Shown: one piece after another, positions 18,031 through 25,165 of the stretch
How positions within the stretch are numbered: the stretch's first letter is position 1
Layout of the letters: each line of letters begins with the position of its first letter
From: Lapillicoccus sp.
GTDB taxonomy: Bacteria; Actinomycetota; Actinomycetes; Actinomycetales; Dermatophilaceae
DNA: 51,834 nucleotides
Direction of reading: 5' to 3'
NCBI RefSeq assembly: GCF_025353065.1
Contig: NZ_JANXRJ010000259.1
Coordinates: 1 to 51,834, forward strand
Notes under the pieces: model-generated
What the model saw: only the letters and a program-made list of their open reading frames with translations
The model's database searches: none
What the model was told of the DNA's origin: nothing
Made by a program: the position numbers and the translations under genes

Positions 18031-18040
18031 ACCCTATTGT
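18031..18040. promoter_or_regulatory. overlapping divergent -10 boxes of pncB and clpS
   Basis: ACCCTATTGT holds TAGGGT on the minus strand (18036-18031), seven bases from the pncB GTG, and TATTGT on the plus strand (18035-18040), seven bases from the clpS GTG. Both fit leaderless starts. Polymerase can occupy only one at a time, so the two genes may be expressed in mutual competition. Confidence 0.6.
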
Positions 18041-18047
18041 GGACCGC

Positions 18048-18344
18048 GTGTCGATCGCGCCCGTGAAGGAGACCAGCACCCGCGAGGAGACCCTCGACCA
18101 GGTGCAGCCCGACACCCCCTGGATCACGCTGGTGTGGAACGACCCGGTCAACCTGATGTCCTACGTCACCTACGTCTTCGAGTCCTACTTCGGCTACCCG
18201 CGGCAGAAGTCGGAGAAGCTGATGATGGACGTGCACGTCAAGGGCAAGGCGGTCGTGTCGAACGGGTCGCGCGAGGCGATGGAGCGCGACGCCGAGGCCC
18301 TGCAGGGCTACGGGTTGTGGGCGACGTTCGAGAAGGACGAGTAG
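18048..18344 (+). CDS. clpS: ATP-dependent Clp protease adaptor ClpS
   Basis: A 98-residue adaptor that delivers N-end-rule substrates to ClpAP/ClpCP. The core is WITLVWNDPVNLMSYVTYVFESYFGY, with the Asn/Asp pair that binds the substrate N terminus, then KLMMDVHVKGKAVVSNGSREAMERDAEAL and a WATFEKDE end. GTG start; TATTGT lies seven bases upstream. It is followed after two bases by the DUF2017 gene. Confidence 0.95.
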   Translation: MSIAPVKETSTREETLDQVQPDTPWITLVWNDPVNLMSYVTYVFESYFGYPRQKSEKLMMDVHVKGKAVVSNGSREAMERDAEALQGYGLWATFEKDE

Positions 18345-18346
18345 GG

Positions 18347-18961
18347 GTGGCCAAGGGCTTCAAGCGCAAGGGCGACCACTACGTCGCGCGGATGGACGGC
18401 AACGAGCGCGGCATCGTCGCGGGCCTGATGGAGCAGACCCGGGACCTGCTCGCGCCGCCGGAGCGGGAGTCGACGGGCGACGTCTTCGAGGACCTCGTCG
18501 CCGGGCTCGGGGTGTCGCTCGCGGCGGCGGACCAGGAGTCGGAGACGCCGGACGGGCCCGAAGACCGTGACCCCGCCCTCGACCGGCTGCTGCCGACGGC
18601 GCACCGCGGCGACGACCAGATCGCTGCGGAGTTCCGCCGGCTGACCGAGCACGACCTGCGCGACCGGAAGGCGATCAACCTCGCGACCGCGATCGGCGCC
18701 CTGCGCGCGGCCTCCGGCGACCGGCTCGACCTGAGCAAGCCCCAGGCGCAGGCGATGGTCGTCGCCCTCACCGACACGCGGCTGCTCCTCGGCGAGCGCC
18801 TCGGCCTGCGCACCGACGACGACGCCACGGAGCTCCAGGAGCGGCTCGCCGGCCTCGGCCCGGACGACCCGGTCGTGTATGCCGTGTCGTTCTACGACTT
18901 CCTGACCTGGCTCCAGGAGTCGCTCACCGGAGCGCTCATGGGGCGCGGGCTCTTCGGCTGA
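18347..18961 (+). CDS. DUF2017 family protein
   Basis: A 204-residue protein found next to clpS across actinobacteria. The N terminus (GFKRKGDHYVARMDGNERGIVAGLMEQTRDLL) and the C terminus (AVSFYDFLTWLQESLTGAL) are typical. Function is unknown, but the fixed pairing with clpS suggests a link to proteolysis. The GTG start lies two bases after the clpS stop, so translational coupling is likely. The frame is open further upstream inside clpS, which is only overlap. Confidence 0.9.
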   Translation: MAKGFKRKGDHYVARMDGNERGIVAGLMEQTRDLLAPPERESTGDVFEDLVAGLGVSLAAADQESETPDGPEDRDPALDRLLPTAHRGDDQIAAEFRRLTEHDLRDRKAINLATAIGALRAASGDRLDLSKPQAQAMVVALTDTRLLLGERLGLRTDDDATELQERLAGLGPDDPVVYAVSFYDFLTWLQESLTGALMGRGLFG

Positions 18962-19128
18962 GCTCCTTGCCAGCCGTCGCAGCACGACACCCGCCTGCCA
19001 CACGCCCACGACGTGGCCGACTCTGTTCTTGAGCAAGTGCGGCACTTCGCCCGGAGTGGGTCACCCCTGTCGACCCACACTCAGCCGTAGAGGATGAACC
19101 CCGAGTTCCGTTGGGCAATATGAGGGTA
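18962..19128. other. intergenic stretch after DUF2017, no gene seen
   Basis: No convincing coding frame. It has only weak inverted repeats (for example GCCAC and GTGGC around 18998-19017), which may end the clpS transcript. CAATAT at 19116-19121 is a candidate -10 for the fragment that follows. Confidence 0.4.
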
Positions 19129-19368
19129 GTGAGCGAGGAGCAGATCCGGGAGTGGGTGGACGAGGCCGAGGCAGGGTACGACCTCGACGAGCACAGGCGT
19201 CGCGGGCGCGAGCGCCCCGTCCGGGGTGCCGAGGCTCTTGCCGGGGACGGGCGGCCTACCAGGAGCTGCGGTCGGATTCGACAGGATGGCCCGTCTGCTG
19301 GAGACCGCGCGACGGCCACTTCGCGGCGGAGTGCACCGCCTGCGGCGATGTGTCAGGTGATGCGGTGA
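19129..19368 (+). pseudogene. remnant of a CopG-like ribbon-helix-helix antitoxin gene
   Basis: The first 35 residues, SEEQIREWVDEAEAGYDLD then an RRRGRERP segment, match the N terminus common to actinobacterial CopG-type antitoxins. The expected ribbon-helix-helix domain is missing; the frame instead runs into Arg/Ser-rich sequence with no protein character. In another frame, WPVCWRPRDGHFAAECTACG looks like a piece of a different protein. I read this as a decayed gene joined to other debris. GTG start with CAATAT seven bases before it. Recognition is from memory, hence modest confidence. Confidence 0.4.
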
Positions 19369-19376
19369 GCGCGTGG

Positions 19377-19724
19377 TCACAGGTGAAGGTGCAGGCGCAG
19401 GGCGTCATCCAACGCCACCATCAGGGTGGCTGGCACACGCCCAAGCACTGGCCCCACCCGCTCGACGGACACCGCCCGGACCTGTTCCGCCTGCGCCTTG
19501 GAGTCCACCCTCAAACCAGACTCTCCCGACGCCAGGGCCACCTGGAACGGGTAGACCACTGTCACATTGCTGGTGACGGGCACGACCGTCACCACTCCCC
19601 GCCCCAGCCTGGCGGCTGTTGTGTTGGCCCGGTCGTTGCTGACGACCACGGCAGGCCGTCGCTTGTTCGCCTCCGCACCCACGGCTGGGTCGAGGTTGAC
19701 CAGGCGGATCTCACCTCGCAGCAT
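19377..19724 (-). CDS. type II toxin, PemK/MazF family endoribonuclease
   Basis: A 115-residue mRNA-cleaving toxin. MLRGEIRLVNLDPAVGAEANKRRPAVVVSND is the classical MazF start, followed by VVTVVPVTSNVTVVYPFQV and an AEQVRAVSVERVG strand near the active site. It overlaps the antitoxin gene upstream by 14 bases, so both are translated together. Region and genes look accessory: this is the stretch with no CGGCATAC word. Confidence 0.9.
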   Translation of the reverse strand: MLRGEIRLVNLDPAVGAEANKRRPAVVVSNDRANTTAARLGRGVVTVVPVTSNVTVVYPFQVALASGESGLRVDSKAQAEQVRAVSVERVGPVLGRVPATLMVALDDALRLHLHL

Positions 19725-19941
19725 CGGCGAGACCGTCTGACGTGGTCTCCTCCCAGGCCGCGGCCTCGCCCGTGGTCTCCCACTCCTGCCACGCGGCCGC
19801 GTAGGCCTCGTCCAGGTCAGGGTCGCTCAGCTGCCGGATCGCGCGCTGAATGGCCGCGGATCGTGACGTGACGCCGACCGCCGCGGCGTAGCGGTCGAGG
19901 GTGGCCACGTCCTCGTCCGGGAGACTGATGCTCAACTTCAT
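19711..19941 (-). CDS. ribbon-helix-helix antitoxin of the MazF-type toxin
   Basis: A 76-residue protein. MKLSISLPDEDVATLDRYAAAVGVTSRSAAIQRAIRQL is a ribbon-helix-helix DNA-binding domain; the acidic C-terminal half (DEAYAAAWQEWETTGEAAAWEE) is the expected toxin-neutralising tail. The ATG at 19941 has TAGTAT six bases upstream, giving a leaderless transcript. A palindrome overlaps that box, consistent with repression by the toxin-antitoxin complex. Confidence 0.9.
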   Translation of the reverse strand: MKLSISLPDEDVATLDRYAAAVGVTSRSAAIQRAIRQLSDPDLDEAYAAAWQEWETTGEAAAWEETTSDGLADAAR

Positions 19942-19947
19942 GACGTG

Positions 19948-19962
19948 ATACTACCGGCGGTA
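19948..19962 (-). promoter_or_regulatory. promoter and operator of the MazEF-type pair
   Basis: TAGTAT (minus strand, 19953-19948) lies six bases before the antitoxin ATG. TACCGGCGGTA at 19952-19962 is a perfect 5+1+5 palindrome touching it, a likely ribbon-helix-helix operator. Confidence 0.5.
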
Positions 19963-20337
19963 TGACCGAGATGCTACCAAAGGGACGTGGAAAGGGACGT
20001 TGAACCCTGGCGTGACGTTCTGCAGGTGGGAGCCCTCGAGTGGCCGAGGGACCGATACAGACCCCCTTCTCGCCAAGAGTGGACCATCGTCACTGCGCCG
20101 CGAATGCGGCGAGCCCTCTGCCTGCTCGTCGTTCGTGTCGAGGTTGCGGCGTCGGCGCGGGACTCTCTGGCGTGGTGGGGTTGCGGCCGGGGCAGTCTGG
20201 CTGAGTGTGCGCCTGGGAGCCACGACCCCACGGACAAGGTCCACCGAACCCGGGCCGCCAACTTGTGCGTCACTTCGCCGCGAGTGCGGCCGTCTCCTTC
20301 CCCCGCGAGTAACCCTCCCTCTTCGCGGCAGCTGCAC
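19963..20337. other. 375-bp stretch without a recognisable gene, with a divergent direct repeat
   Basis: Frames here are open only by GC bias and their products resemble nothing. Two related segments stand out: CGTCACTGCGCCGCGAATGC around 20089-20108 and CGTCACTTCGCCGCGAGTGC around 20269-20288, differing at two of twenty bases, about 180 bp apart. Both read SLRRECG-like in one frame. They may mark recombination or insertion scars in this accessory stretch. Confidence 0.4.
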
Positions 20338-20592
20338 CTATTCTGGGCGATAGGCGTCGCGCCTGTGCTCGATGCGGAGGACCACGACCTCCCGCTCGAC
20401 GTCGTTGATCCGATAGAGCAATCGATAGGTGCCTCGGCGGGCGGCGAAGATACCGGCGAGGTCGCCGCGCAACGGTGTGCCTGCTCGGTGGGGATTCTCG
20501 ACGGCGCCGGTAAGGAACTCGACGACGGCGTGGGTCGTCAGCAACTCTGGTCCACCTTCGCCTTCGAGCGCCGAGAGCGGGGTTGGAGTCAT
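20338..20592 (-). CDS. RelE/ParE family type II toxin, no antitoxin beside it
   Basis: An 84-residue protein whose C-terminal two thirds match RelE toxins: AVVEFLTGAVENPHRAGTPLRGDLAGIFAARRGTYRLLYRI then VVVLRIEHRRDAYRPE, with the Arg and Tyr residues of the active site. The first 20 residues (TPTPLSALEGEGGPELLTT) look unlike the usual strand and helix, so the N terminus may be altered. The ATG overlaps the glycosyltransferase stop (ATGA). No antitoxin lies on either side, so it is an orphan or silenced toxin. Confidence 0.75.
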   Translation of the reverse strand: MTPTPLSALEGEGGPELLTTHAVVEFLTGAVENPHRAGTPLRGDLAGIFAARRGTYRLLYRINDVEREVVVLRIEHRRDAYRPE

Positions 20593-21821
20593 CGGGCCGC
20601 GGCCGATTGAGCGCAAAGCGCTTCCAGCCGGTCGGCGGCGAGCGGCGCGCCGCCTTCGCGCGCCATCCGGTCGGCCAGCACCGAGGCGACCGGCTTCAGG
20701 GTGATCGCCTGCCGGACGGCCGCACGCAGCCGGTCCGGCGTGAGCCGCTTGGGGGAGAGCATCACGCCGGCGCCGCTGGCCTCCGCGCGGCGGGCCACCT
20801 CCGACTGGTCCCGGCCGAACGGCACGACGACGACCGGGACCCCCACGGCGAGAGCCTTCTGGGTGGCGCCGAAGCCTCCGTGGGTGACCGCGACGACCGC
20901 TCTCGGCAGCAGCAGCGAGTGCGGCACGAACTCGGCGAGGTGGGCGTTGCCCGGCACGTCGCACTCCTCGAGGCCGGCGGGCATCGTGGCGACCACGTCG
21001 AGGTCCTCCCCGGCCAGCCCGGCGAGAGCGCTACGGACCAGCACCCCGTCGTCCTGGAACTCGGACGAGGTGGTGACCAGCGCGACGGGCCGGGTCAGCT
21101 CGTCGAGCCAGGCCGGTGCCGGCGCCGCCGGTTCCCAGGTCAGCGGGCCGGTGAAGAGGAACGACTCCGGCCACGTGCTGCGCGGGTACTCGAGCGCCCG
21201 GGACGTCAGGTAGATCGTCAGCGGAGGTCGGGTGTACATGTCCACGGCGTCCCGCAGGGGCGTCGCCCCGGCCCTGACCCGGAGCCTGTTCGCGCCGGGC
21301 AGGGCGACCCGCTCCAACGTCCCGAGGGTCAGCGGCGTCAGGCACCGGTTGCGTAGCCGGCCGAGTAGACCACCCATCGGCCTCAGACCGGGCCCGAACG
21401 GGGGAACCTCGGGCGCGGGCAGCGGGGTGGGCGAGTGCTGGATCGACGCCCAGGGGAGGCCGGATGCCTCCGCGACGGCCGCCGCGCCCCAGCAGAGCAC
21501 GTCGACGAGGAGCAGGTCGGGCGCCTCCTCAGCGATGGCGCGCTGGACCTCGGGCAGCTGGAGCGCACCGCGGGCGATGAAGTTGGCGACGCCGGCCTTG
21601 AGGGACGCCAGGGGGTTGTGCCCCTTGAAGTCCGCCAGCTCGACGGCGGCGATGGCCGGGTCCACGGGGTCGGCCGTGAAGCCCAGTGCACGCAGCGCGT
21701 CCACCTCGGTGGCGATCGTGCGGATGACCACCTCGTGTCCGCGTCTCCGCAGCTCGAGCAGCACCGGGACGGTGGGGAACAGGTGGCCACGCGAGGGTGC
21801 GGTGTAGACGAAGACCTTCAT
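20589..21821 (-). CDS. UGT-type glycosyltransferase (macrolide/flavonoid class, GT1)
   Basis: A 410-residue sugar transferase with a GT-B fold. The acceptor-binding N-terminal domain starts with KVFVYTAPSRGHLFPTVPVLLELRRRGHEV. The nucleotide-sugar domain has VPHSLLLPRAVVAVTHGGFGATQKALAVGVPVVVVPFGRDQSEVARR, the family's donor signature. It could glucosylate a macrolide, flavonoid or lipid; acceptor unknown. GGAAGGA precedes the ATG, which overlaps the stop of the upstream TetR gene. It forms one transcription unit with that regulator and perhaps the epimerase, suggesting xenobiotic inactivation under TetR control. Confidence 0.88.
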   Translation of the reverse strand: MKVFVYTAPSRGHLFPTVPVLLELRRRGHEVVIRTIATEVDALRALGFTADPVDPAIAAVELADFKGHNPLASLKAGVANFIARGALQLPEVQRAIAEEAPDLLLVDVLCWGAAAVAEASGLPWASIQHSPTPLPAPEVPPFGPGLRPMGGLLGRLRNRCLTPLTLGTLERVALPGANRLRVRAGATPLRDAVDMYTRPPLTIYLTSRALEYPRSTWPESFLFTGPLTWEPAAPAPAWLDELTRPVALVTTSSEFQDDGVLVRSALAGLAGEDLDVVATMPAGLEECDVPGNAHLAEFVPHSLLLPRAVVAVTHGGFGATQKALAVGVPVVVVPFGRDQSEVARRAEASGAGVMLSPKRLTPDRLRAAVRQAITLKPVASVLADRMAREGGAPLAADRLEALCAQSAAAR

Positions 21822-22396
21822 GAGAGCGTTCCTTCCAGGAGCCCCTGCACGGCCAGCGTGGTCTGGCGCCGGGTCAGGCCCTGCTGACGACGCAGCAGGT
21901 GCCAGGTGTAGAGGTCGCAGATCGCGACGAGCTGTGCGCTCAAGCGACGACGGGCGACCCCCGATCGCGCGTCGAGCCAGGGCGCGAACACGCGGGCGCA
22001 CCAGTCGGCATGGACCGTCCGGCCACCCGCCGTGACCTCGGCGAACGCGGGCACGCGGTTCTCCTGACGGAGCAGGTGCATCATCAGGTCGCCCACGGCT
22101 TCGTAGTGGTCGATCAGGTTCGTCACCGCAGCCGCCACGTCGCCCACGGCAGCGTCACCCCGCTGCGCGGCGACCTGGGCCTGCATGACATCTGTGAGCG
22201 CCCGGATGATCCCTTCCTTGGAGCCGAAGCGGCGGATCACCGTCTGCACGGTGACCCCGGCATCCGCGGCGATCTGGTCGAGCGTGACCTCGTCGAACAA
22301 CGCCACCTCGAAGCGGTCGAAGGCCGTGGTCAGGATGCGCTCACCCGTCCGCCGGGCCGCGTCGGCCCGGGCCGACATCGTGTACTGCCGTTTCAT
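21818..22396 (-). CDS. TetR family transcriptional regulator
   Basis: A 192-residue repressor. The helix-turn-helix is at about residues 10-60: GERILTTAFDRF, then VTLDQIAADAGVTVQTVIRRFGSKEGIIRALT. The rest is a helical ligand domain. The ATG at 22396 has TAGTGT seven bases upstream. TCATATTAATGA at 22393-22404 is an AT-rich, partly palindromic patch covering the start, so autoregulation is possible. Its stop overlaps the glycosyltransferase start (ATGA), so it most likely controls that gene. Confidence 0.9.
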   Translation of the reverse strand: MKRQYTMSARADAARRTGERILTTAFDRFEVALFDEVTLDQIAADAGVTVQTVIRRFGSKEGIIRALTDVMQAQVAAQRGDAAVGDVAAAVTNLIDHYEAVGDLMMHLLRQENRVPAFAEVTAGGRTVHADWCARVFAPWLDARSGVARRRLSAQLVAICDLYTWHLLRRQQGLTRRQTTLAVQGLLEGTLS

Positions 22397-22489
22397 ATTA
22401 ATGACACTAGCGCGAAAGTCAGGACATGTCACCGAGTCAGGCGCGCCGGGCGTTGTCAGCATCCGCTCGGGCGCCCGGGAACAGGACGC

Positions 22490-23383
22490 CTACAGGCGGA
22501 AGTAGGCCGGACCCGAGAGGTCGTCGAGAAGGGTCGGTCCGCTCGGCGTCCAGCCCAGCGCCTTCTGCGTCAGGGCGCTCGAGGAGACGACATCCAGTCC
22601 GAAGAGCCCGCCCAGCCAGCCGAAGTGCGCCATCGCGTCGGCCGGGGCGATCGGCCCGACCGGCACGCCCAGCCCCCGACCGATCGCCTCGGCGATGCTG
22701 CGCGTGGGCACGCCCTCCTCCGCGATCGCATGCAGCACCTGCCCGGCCTCCGCACCGTCCACCCCGAGGGCGACCACCCGGCCGGCATCGAGGCGGTGCA
22801 CGGCCGGCCAACGACCGGAGCCGTCACCGACGTATCCGGAGAGACCCTTCGTGCGGGCGAGCTCCACCAGCATCGGGACAAGCCCGTAGTCGCCGTCCCC
22901 GTGGACCGAGGGCGCGAAGCGCACGATCACGACCTTGACGCCGCGGGCGAGGAAGTCGAGGGCGCGGTTCTCGGCCCCTCCTCGCGGCGCATCCGGTCCG
23001 TGGAAGGGCGACGGGTCGTGCTCGGTCGACGGCCGGCCGAACGACCCGAGGACACCCGAGGCCAGGACGAAGGGTCGGTCGGATCCTGCGAGTGCCTCGC
23101 CGAACGTCTCGACGGCGGCCCGCTCGGCCGCGTTGGAGACGGCCGGCCGGGCGAAGTCGTGCTTGTTGGCGAGGTGGACGACGGCGTCCGAGTCCTCCGC
23201 GCCGGATCGAAGGCTGTCGAGATCGTCCAGCTCGCCCCGACGGACGGACACTCCTTCGGCCCGGAGAGCCGCCGCGGAGGCTTCGGAGCGGGCCAGGGCG
23301 ACGACGTCGTGGCCACTCCTCAACAGCTGGTCCACGGCTGGCGTGCCGATCCACCCGGACGCCCCAGTGACGAATATGCGCAT
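22490..23383 (-). CDS. NAD(P)-dependent epimerase/dehydratase (extended or atypical SDR)
   Basis: A 297-residue Rossmann-fold enzyme. GASGWIG near residue 7 binds the cofactor; DAVVHLAN and VVIVRFAPSVHGDGD follow the extended SDR layout. A catalytic YxxxK is not obvious, so it may be an atypical member acting as reductase or binder. AGGGAG precedes the ATG. It lies behind two identical palindromic operators and upstream of the TetR and glycosyltransferase genes on the same strand, 93 bases apart. Confidence 0.86.
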   Translation of the reverse strand: MRIFVTGASGWIGTPAVDQLLRSGHDVVALARSEASAAALRAEGVSVRRGELDDLDSLRSGAEDSDAVVHLANKHDFARPAVSNAAERAAVETFGEALAGSDRPFVLASGVLGSFGRPSTEHDPSPFHGPDAPRGGAENRALDFLARGVKVVIVRFAPSVHGDGDYGLVPMLVELARTKGLSGYVGDGSGRWPAVHRLDAGRVVALGVDGAEAGQVLHAIAEEGVPTRSIAEAIGRGLGVPVGPIAPADAMAHFGWLGGLFGLDVVSSSALTQKALGWTPSGPTLLDDLSGPAYFRL

Positions 23384-23422
23384 CTGCAGAACTCCCTACC
23401 GCCCGACTCTCGTCGAGGCTTG

Positions 23423-23472
23423 ATGTCAGCGACTGACATAAGCAGTGTGACACAGATGTCAGCGACTGACAT
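23423..23472. promoter_or_regulatory. two identical 17-bp palindromic operators upstream of the epimerase
   Basis: ATGTCAGCGACTGACAT occurs at 23423-23439 and 23456-23472. Each is a perfect 7+3+7 inverted repeat, and they lie 33 bp apart, about three helix turns. They are 40 bases upstream of the epimerase start. This is the layout of a cooperative dimer-binding repressor; the nearby TetR protein (21818-22396) is the obvious candidate. Confidence 0.8.
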
Positions 23473-23567
23473 GAGTCGTTGGAGCCTGCCCGTGGGCACA
23501 GGGCATACGGACCGGACGGTCGCCGTGTTGTCGTGTTGTCGTGACAACCTCGGCTCGGCGTTCACTC

Positions 23568-23888
23568 TCAGGCGATGCGGCGCACCCGGTTGACAGTGAG
23601 GCCGCTCGCGTCGAGGAGGTCGCCTGCCCTGTCCGCGAACTCGACCAGGTGGGGCGTCGCGAGGTGGGCGTCGAGGTGCTCCCCGGACAGCCAGTTCTCG
23701 TAGAAGGTGAAGAAGCTGGGGTCCTCGACGCCCTGATGGAGGTCGTAGTTGACGTAACCCTCCTCCCGGCTGGTCGGCTCGATCAGCGCCTCGAGCGCGG
23801 CCCGGAGCTCCTCGGTCTTGCCCTCTGCGGCGCGCATGTAGGCCACCACGGTCAGCAGCTCGCGGTTCTCGTCGGTGGGGGTGCTCAC
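23568..23888 (-). CDS. putative quinol monooxygenase (antibiotic biosynthesis monooxygenase domain)
   Basis: A 106-residue dimeric alpha-beta barrel of the ABM/YgiN type. LLTVVAYMRAAEGKTEELRAALEALIEPTSREEGYVNYDLHQ and FFTFYENWLSGEHLDAHLATPHLVEF are diagnostic. Such proteins oxidise quinols or act on small aromatic compounds without cofactor. AGGAGG before the GTG at 23888 fixes the start. It is divergent from a DUF3500 gene, 78 bases apart. Confidence 0.88.
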   Translation of the reverse strand: MSTPTDENRELLTVVAYMRAAEGKTEELRAALEALIEPTSREEGYVNYDLHQGVEDPSFFTFYENWLSGEHLDAHLATPHLVEFADRAGDLLDASGLTVNRVRRIA

Positions 23889-23966
23889 GGGGTCCTCCTG
23901 GACGTGTGTGGGCTTCTGTGGACGTCATGTGGACGCGGTCGAGGGGTCTGGGCCATGCTAAGTCAT

Positions 23967-25109
23967 ATGGACCCGCGCGACCAGACGGCGCTCGAGATGG
24001 CCGAGGCCGCACGCGCCTGGCTGGGATCGCTGACCCCGGAGCAGCGGTCGGTGGCCCACGACGCGGCGCCGGCCGACGACGAGCGGCTCGACGCCGAGCG
24101 CCGGCGGTGGTTCTACACACCCACCGATCACGGGGGCCTGACGGTGCACCAGCAGCGACCGGCGCAGCAGCGTGCGGCGATGAGGCTGGTGGCGACCGGG
24201 CTGTCCATGGCCGGCTACGTCACGGTCGTCGCCACGATGGGGCTGGACAACGTGCTCGATCGCGCCGAGGGGTTCGTGACCCGTTTCGATCGAGAGCGCG
24301 GCCGCGACCCCGGGCTCTTCTACCTGCGCGTCTTCGGCGAACCGGGCGGCGACGCCCCCTGGGGATGGCGGTTCGGCGGCCACCACCTCTCGCTGAACAA
24401 CCTCGTGGTCGACGGCCAGCTGGTGGCCACGACCCCGTGCTTCATGGGCGCGGACCCCGCGTCAGCCCCGCTGCTCGGCGGCGCCGTCAATCGCCCGCTC
24501 GCTCGGGTGGAGGACCTGGGTCGCGAGCTCGTCCGCTCGCTCGCCCCCGACCTCGCCGGACGGGCGATCCTGCTGGGCAAGGCGCCCTCCGACTTCGTCA
24601 CCGCCAACCGCACCACCGTCTCCGAGGGCGACCAGGTCATCCCGCTCGCCGGCATCTTCCGGGGCGCGCGGCTGGCGGACGATAGCGAGCAGGCCAAGCT
24701 GCAGGCGATGAGCGATGCCATCGACGAGGCGGCGGGCTACACCCCCGAGGACCACCGCACCGTCGAGTACACCACCGTCCCCAAGGGCCTCCCCGGCCGC
24801 GACCTCGACCGCTCGCAGCGCGAGCTCCTGCTCGTCCTCCTCGGCACCTACTTCGGCCGCGTCCCGGACAGCGCGTCGCCCCTCGCGGACTACGACGACG
24901 CCGCGCTCGACGACGTCCACTTCGCCTGGGCCGGCCCCACCGCACCCGGGCTGCCGCACTACTACCGGCTCCAGGGCCCCCGGCTGCTGATCGAGTGGGA
25001 CAACACCCAGCGCGGCGCGAACCACGCGCACTCCGTCTGGCGCGACCCCGAGGCCGACTTCGGCCTCGACGTGCTGGCCCGGCACCGCGCCACGCGCCAC
25101 GGCCGCTGA
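23967..25109 (+). CDS. DUF3500 domain protein
   Basis: A 380-residue protein of the DUF3500 family, unknown function. Segments such as WGWRFGGHHLSLNNLVVDGQLVATTPCFMGADPA, and the C-terminal FAWAGPTAPGLPHYYRLQGPRLLIEWDNTQRGANHAHSVWRDPEADFG, are typical. The conserved HH, HYY and HAH groups suggest a metal or substrate site. No signal peptide is visible from the ATG at 23967, although several family members are exported; a longer frame exists upstream without a better start. Confidence 0.87.
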   Translation: MDPRDQTALEMAEAARAWLGSLTPEQRSVAHDAAPADDERLDAERRRWFYTPTDHGGLTVHQQRPAQQRAAMRLVATGLSMAGYVTVVATMGLDNVLDRAEGFVTRFDRERGRDPGLFYLRVFGEPGGDAPWGWRFGGHHLSLNNLVVDGQLVATTPCFMGADPASAPLLGGAVNRPLARVEDLGRELVRSLAPDLAGRAILLGKAPSDFVTANRTTVSEGDQVIPLAGIFRGARLADDSEQAKLQAMSDAIDEAAGYTPEDHRTVEYTTVPKGLPGRDLDRSQRELLLVLLGTYFGRVPDSASPLADYDDAALDDVHFAWAGPTAPGLPHYYRLQGPRLLIEWDNTQRGANHAHSVWRDPEADFGLDVLARHRATRHGR

Positions 25110-25165
25110 CGGGGAGTGCTGACCACACCCCGCTGTGGGCCGGCGCTACGCGTCGTCCCCCTCGG

